DNA of 64,000 bases from Bdellovibrio bacteriovorus (GTDB taxonomy: Bacteria > Bdellovibrionota > Bdellovibrionia > Bdellovibrionales > Bdellovibrionaceae). Of the stretch, positions 60,130 through 64,000 are shown one piece after another. The notes under the pieces were generated by a model. That model had not been told where the DNA came from. It saw only the letters and a program-made list of their open reading frames with translations, and ran no database searches. The stretch spans positions 620,001 through 684,000 of the forward strand of contig NZ_CP102930.1 of NCBI RefSeq assembly GCF_025558485.1, in the 5' to 3' direction. Position numbers and translations under genes: made by a program. Numbering within the stretch: the stretch's first letter is position 1; every line of letters starts with the position of its first letter.

Positions 60130-62808
60130 ATGTCAGAGCAGTTATCAGATCGTTACAATCCCGCAGATGTTGAATCTCGCACTTATGAATGGTGGGAAAA
60201 AAACGGCTACTTCAAAGCCCAGGATCAATCCACCAAACCTCCGTTTTCCATCATCCTTCCTCCACCGAACGTCACAGGCTTCCTGCACATGGGTCATGCT
60301 TTGGATCACACGATTCAGGATATGCTGATTCGCTGGAAAAGAATGAATGGCTACAACACCATGTGGCTGCCGGGAACAGATCACGCCGGAATCGCGACTC
60401 AATCTGTGGTTGAGCGTGAATTGAAAAAAGAAAATATCACTCGTCATGATTTGGGCCGCGAAAAGTTCGTGGAAAAAGTTTGGGATTGGAAACATCAATA
60501 CGGTAACCGCATTTACAATCAAATGCGTCGCCTGGGGGATTCCTGTGACTGGGATCGCGCTGTTTTCACATTGGACGAAGGCGTTTCCAAAGCTGTTCGC
60601 AAAGTCTTCGTGTCTTTGCATAAAAAAGGCCTGATCTACCGCGGTCAGCGTCTGGTGAACTGGTCGGGTCCTTTGGAAACTGCAATCTCAGATCTGGAAG
60701 TTGAACACAAGCAGATCAAAGGTTCCTTGTACCATATCAATTATTCTCTTGAAGACGGCTCCGGCTTCCTGACTGTGGCAACAACACGTCCGGAAACAAT
60801 GCTGGGAGATTCTGCGTTGTGTGTTCATCCTGAAGATGAACGCTACAAACACCTGATCGGCAAAAATGTTCTGATCCCTTTGATCAACAGAAAGATCAAG
60901 ATCATCGCAGACACCTACGTGGATAAAGAGTTTGGTTCGGGCGTGGTGAAGATCACTCCAGCTCATGATTTCAACGATTACAAAATCGGTAAATCGCACA
61001 ATCTGGAATTCATCAATATCCTGACTAAAAAAGCTGAATTGAACGAAAATGCCGGCGTTTACAAGGGCCTGAAGGTTCAAGAGGCTCGCAAACGCATTCT
61101 GGAAGACCTGAAAGCCCAAAACCTGCTGGCAAAAGAAGAACCTCACGTTCACTCTGTGGGTCACTGCTCTCGTTCCGGCGCCGTTGTTGAGCCTTTCCTG
61201 TCCGAACAATGGTTCGTAAAAATGGAAGCCTTGGCCACACCGGCAAAACGCGTGGTCGAAAGCGGCACCATCCGTTTTGAACCGGAGTCCTGGACAAAAG
61301 TTTACCTGCACTGGCTGAACAACATCGAAGACTGGTGTATTTCCCGTCAGTTGTGGTGGGGTCACCGTATTCCGGTTTGGTATTGTGCTGATTGCAATCA
61401 CCAAACTGTCAGCGAATCCGATGCCGCCACTTGTGAAAAATGTGGCAGCACCAAATTGCATCAGGACGACGACGTTCTGGACACTTGGTTTAGTTCTGCT
61501 TTGTGGCCGTTTTCCACAATGGGCTGGCCAAACGAAACTGAGACCTTGAAAACATTCTACCCAACCAGCTATCTGGTAACGGGTCACGATATCATCTTCT
61601 TCTGGGTGGCCCGCATGATCATGATGGGTCTGGAATTCCAAAGGGACGTTCCATTCCGCACGGTTTACATCCACGGTCTGGTGCGCGACTCTCAAGGTCG
61701 CAAGATGTCCAAGTCTTTGGGGAACTCCATTGATCCGGTGGAAATGATTGAAAAGCACGGCGCCGATGCTTTGCGCTTCACGTTTGCGGCGCACTTGTTC
61801 TCTGGAAAAGACTTCAAGTTCAGTGAACAGCGCCTTGAAGGCTATCGTAACTTTATGAACAAAATCTGGAATGCGGCTCGCTTTGCCCTTTCCAATCTGT
61901 CGGACTTCAAAGCTCCGGCGGAAGGCGTGAAGGCCCTGCCAAATCAGGCGCACATCAGCGTGTTTGATCAGTGGATCATCACCAAACTTGCGGAAGTGAC
62001 CAAAGAAGTCGAAGAAGCGATGGAGCAGGAAAGATTCTCTGACGCTTCCATGGCGCTTTATCAGTTCATCTGGAATCAGTTCTGTGACTGGTATATCGAG
62101 TTCACAAAACCGATCCTGAATGGCAATAACGCTGAAGAAAAAGCGGCAACTCAACTAGTGATTGCGCAGGTTCTAAACCGCATCACCCGTTTGTTGCATC
62201 CATTCACACCGTTTATTTCTGAAGAAATCTATCAGAAGCTGCCAATCAAAGGCGAAGCGTGCATCATGGATCAATACCCAAATGTCCGTAACGACAAAGA
62301 CTTCCTGTCCTTGGGTTCAAGCCAAGCCGCTTTGGAAATCGATATCGTGAAGGAAGTGATCACTGCCATCCGTAACATCCGCGGAGAAAACCGCATCAGT
62401 CCGGCTGTGAAACTGAATGTCCGTCTGGGTGTGACCAATGATCAGACTCAGAAAATTCTGGGTAACAACCGCACCGCCCTGATGACAATGGGCCGCCTTG
62501 AAAACATGGAAATCGGCCCTGAAGGCGACATGATGAAATGTGCCGTGGCTCCGGTGGTGGTTAAGGATGCCAGTGTGAAAGTGATCATCCCATTGGAAGG
62601 CCTGGTGGACTTTGATGAGGAAATCAAACGCATCAACAAATCCATCGAAAAGCTGACTCGCGACATCGGCATGCTGACCGGCAAACTTTCCAACGAAAAA
62701 TTTGTGGCAAATGCGGATGAAGATGTGATCGCAGCAGACCGTGCTTTGTTGGCGCAATCCAAAGTTCAACTGGATTCACTGCGCGACGCTTTGACCCGTT
62801 TCCAGTAA
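60130..62808 (+). CDS. valS: Valyl-tRNA synthetase
   Basis: Class I synthetase that charges tRNA-Val. The HIGH-like motif is in PNVTGFLHMGHALDHT and KMSKS in GRKMSKSLGNS. The editing (CP1) domain contains TTRPETMLGDSA. Near residue 440 a zinc-like CADC...CEKC pair is present. A C-terminal coiled coil (DEEIKRINKSIEKLTRDIG) is typical of ValS. GAGG lies about ten bases before the ATG at 60130; an ATG at 60100 has no site. About 892 residues is a normal length. Confidence 0.97.
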   Translation: MSEQLSDRYNPADVESRTYEWWEKNGYFKAQDQSTKPPFSIILPPPNVTGFLHMGHALDHTIQDMLIRWKRMNGYNTMWLPGTDHAGIATQSVVERELKKENITRHDLGREKFVEKVWDWKHQYGNRIYNQMRRLGDSCDWDRAVFTLDEGVSKAVRKVFVSLHKKGLIYRGQRLVNWSGPLETAISDLEVEHKQIKGSLYHINYSLEDGSGFLTVATTRPETMLGDSALCVHPEDERYKHLIGKNVLIPLINRKIKIIADTYVDKEFGSGVVKITPAHDFNDYKIGKSHNLEFINILTKKAELNENAGVYKGLKVQEARKRILEDLKAQNLLAKEEPHVHSVGHCSRSGAVVEPFLSEQWFVKMEALATPAKRVVESGTIRFEPESWTKVYLHWLNNIEDWCISRQLWWGHRIPVWYCADCNHQTVSESDAATCEKCGSTKLHQDDDVLDTWFSSALWPFSTMGWPNETETLKTFYPTSYLVTGHDIIFFWVARMIMMGLEFQRDVPFRTVYIHGLVRDSQGRKMSKSLGNSIDPVEMIEKHGADALRFTFAAHLFSGKDFKFSEQRLEGYRNFMNKIWNAARFALSNLSDFKAPAEGVKALPNQAHISVFDQWIITKLAEVTKEVEEAMEQERFSDASMALYQFIWNQFCDWYIEFTKPILNGNNAEEKAATQLVIAQVLNRITRLLHPFTPFISEEIYQKLPIKGEACIMDQYPNVRNDKDFLSLGSSQAALEIDIVKEVITAIRNIRGENRISPAVKLNVRLGVTNDQTQKILGNNRTALMTMGRLENMEIGPEGDMMKCAVAPVVVKDASVKVIIPLEGLVDFDEEIKRINKSIEKLTRDIGMLTGKLSNEKFVANADEDVIAADRALLAQSKVQLDSLRDALTRFQ

Positions 62809-62829
62809 AAAAGAATTCCTAAAAAGACA

Positions 62830-62866
62830 AATCCTCCGTGATTCAAAACCACGGAGGATTTTTTTT
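62830..62866. terminator. Terminator between valS and the Arg/Asp-rich gene
   Basis: AATCCTCCGTG and CACGGAGGATT form a long perfect stem with a T run after it. It can end both convergent genes. Confidence 0.92.
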
Positions 62867-62875
62867 GCCCAAAAA

Positions 62876-63409
62876 TCAATACCCGCGGCGCGCCCGTCGC
62901 GAATGGCGATGATGTCGGCGGCGTGGTTCTGCTCGTTCTTCACGACTGTCAAAATCAATGTCATCGCTGCCATAACGATAATCAAAATGACGGTCAAAAT
63001 GCGGATCCATTTGCGGATGAGAGGCCTCAAAAGAATGACGATAGCCATTGGCTCGTCTTTCCGCCTCGAATGAATCTCGCGGAGACCAGTCGGATTGATT
63101 GTAGGCTTCATCCGCCTCCCAATCCCCCCGCACATAGTCCCGATTCATGTGATAATCACGATTGTCAAATTCATCGCGGCGACGCTGACGCTGCTGATAT
63201 TCGTCATATCGCTCACCCCGTCGGGATGAACCATGGCCACCCCTAGTGTAATTGGAAGGCCTTGGATCACTGCGGTCGCGGTAATCGCGATAGTCATCCG
63301 GCATCTGGGATTCGTGGCGGGGCCGTGAGTATTCATCCATGAATTCGCCGTAATCGCGCTCTGGATCTCGTCTGCGGGAATCCTCCCGATACCAACGATC
63401 TCGATTCAT
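62876..63409 (-). CDS. Arg/Asp/Tyr-rich low-complexity protein
   Basis: AAGGAGG precedes the ATG at 63409, which I use instead of a longer frame. The whole 177-residue protein is made of Arg, Asp, Tyr, Glu, Ser and His with hardly any hydrophobic residues (DDYRDYRDRSDPRPSNY, EERAEPRRRHHRHSRRARRGY), so it must be disordered. The alternation of Arg/Tyr and acids recalls proteins that condense with RNA. No homologue is recognised. Confidence 0.75.
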   Translation of the reverse strand: MNRDRWYREDSRRRDPERDYGEFMDEYSRPRHESQMPDDYRDYRDRSDPRPSNYTRGGHGSSRRGERYDEYQQRQRRRDEFDNRDYHMNRDYVRGDWEADEAYNQSDWSPRDSFEAERRANGYRHSFEASHPQMDPHFDRHFDYRYGSDDIDFDSREERAEPRRRHHRHSRRARRGY

Positions 63410-63540
63410 ACAAACCTCCTTGTTTGTGCAGGACATCTTATTTTAAAAGTCCCTTTTCACACGAACAAGAAAGCAAAGGGCCCTTTGCCAAAGCAAAAGA
63501 CCCTTACTGTAGTCTGACATTTAGACTGCGCTTGCAGGTT

Positions 63541-63969
63541 TTAAAATGTGATCTTAATCGAGTCTGCAGACCTGTTCGCCGGACCGTGGAAAACTGCCTC
63601 AATATTATTCCCATCCGGGTCCAAAAGGAAGGCCGCGTAGTAGCCCGGATGATAAGGACGTTCACCCGGACCACCGTTGTCTTTGCCTCCAGAGGCCAAA
63701 CCGGCTTCATAGAATTTCTTTACAGCATCGCGATCCTGCGCCTGAAATGCCAAGTGCGTTCTGCCAGTCAGCTTCCCCGCGCTGGCCTGACTATCAACGG
63801 CTGAAATAAACAGCTCGTCACACCAGAAAAAACCCGGGCCTTCGCCACCCATAGAAATCCCCAAAGATCCCAAAACCGCTGAATAAAACTTCTTACTTTT
63901 TTCAAGATCCGCAACCACCAACTGAAGGTGATCAATCAAACGGCCTCTATGCAACTCATTTGTTTCCAC
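63541..63969 (-). CDS. VOC (glyoxalase/bleomycin resistance) family protein
   Basis: The fold is seen as two beta-alpha-beta-beta-beta units: RLIDHLQLVVADLEKSKKFY and the matching THLAFQAQDRDAVKKFYEAG, ending in FLLDPDGNNIEAVFHGP. Metal ligands are His in DHLQL and Glu in NIEAVF. A GTG start with AAGGAG six bases upstream is clear. The substrate cannot be predicted from this family. The plus-strand end of the window carries nothing further. Confidence 0.9.
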   Translation of the reverse strand: METNELHRGRLIDHLQLVVADLEKSKKFYSAVLGSLGISMGGEGPGFFWCDELFISAVDSQASAGKLTGRTHLAFQAQDRDAVKKFYEAGLASGGKDNGGPGERPYHPGYYAAFLLDPDGNNIEAVFHGPANRSADSIKITF

Positions 63970-64000
63970 TTATTTCTCCTTTATTTGCACTGACACTGGA

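Noticed and set aside
60688-62154. 488-codon minus-strand open frame opposite valS
   Set aside because: Antisense to a conserved synthetase, with a His/Phe-rich product typical of a shadow frame.

Overview
The window reads as chromosomal DNA of a predatory bacterium of the Bdellovibrio type (Bdellovibrionota, formerly Deltaproteobacteria). The reasons are an elongation factor G of the mitochondrial/spirochaete/delta-proteobacterial class, many small exported proteins of unknown function, several secreted hydrolases, an RCC1/Calx-beta surface lipoprotein, and porin and housekeeping genes of the kind I associate with Bdellovibrio. No database search was possible, so this placement is recognition, not measurement. 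Gene density is high, and most genes have clear Shine-Dalgarno sequences and intrinsic terminators.

Layout. 0-4 kb: fusA, a DUF883/holin-like membrane pair and two small exported proteins. 4-10 kb: exported beta-carbonic anhydrase and dienelactone hydrolase, a CNNM/CBS protein, cutA, pyrE, and an exported lipid-enzyme pair (phospholipase A2-like plus DUF2183 phosphatase). 10-20 kb: an operon for the two E1 subunits of a 2-oxo acid dehydrogenase plus a methyltransferase, a Prc protease, topA and a HAD phosphatase. 20-30 kb: tldD-pmbA with a LEA14 lipoprotein, then a minus-strand block with infA, a rearranged tex gene and a 31-codon basic peptide, followed by lpxD. 30-39 kb: exported proteins, an RlmL-type methyltransferase, ETF:quinone oxidoreductase, a nitrilase, ribosomal genes L24, L28 and S18, and tRNA-Pro(UGG). 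39-49 kb: endonuclease I, a broken RCC1 lipoprotein gene, a hemerythrin-PAS/FmdE-like/PLP-decarboxylase operon behind an FNR-like box, and two divergent trypsin-like proteases. 49-54 kb: a compact isonitrile biosynthesis operon. 54-64 kb: exported proteins, DUF72, pterin dehydratase, a head-to-head pair of 5'-truncated RND and porin genes, valS, an Arg/Asp-rich protein and a VOC-family protein.

The most interesting system is at 48.7-53.8 kb. A LysR regulator precedes four genes whose starts and stops all overlap as ATGA: a PvcA/IsnA isonitrile synthase, a PvcB/IsnB Fe(II)/2-oxoglutarate oxygenase, a cytochrome P450 and a GT1 glycosyltransferase. The same dyad (ATAG-N8-CTAT) lies before the regulator and before the operon. 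The set predicts a glycosylated, P450-modified aromatic isonitrile made by a predator. It is related in logic to the paerucumarin (pvc/PtxR) and rhabduscin (isnAB plus glycosyltransferase) pathways but differs from both in gene content.

Other points of interest are a fold-back rearrangement that splits tex between two 144-bp copies differing only at synonymous sites, two families of intergenic palindromic elements, the RND/porin junction, and two apparent compensating frameshifts in the RCC1 gene. Several of these could be genuine genome plasticity or assembly artefacts; read mapping would decide.
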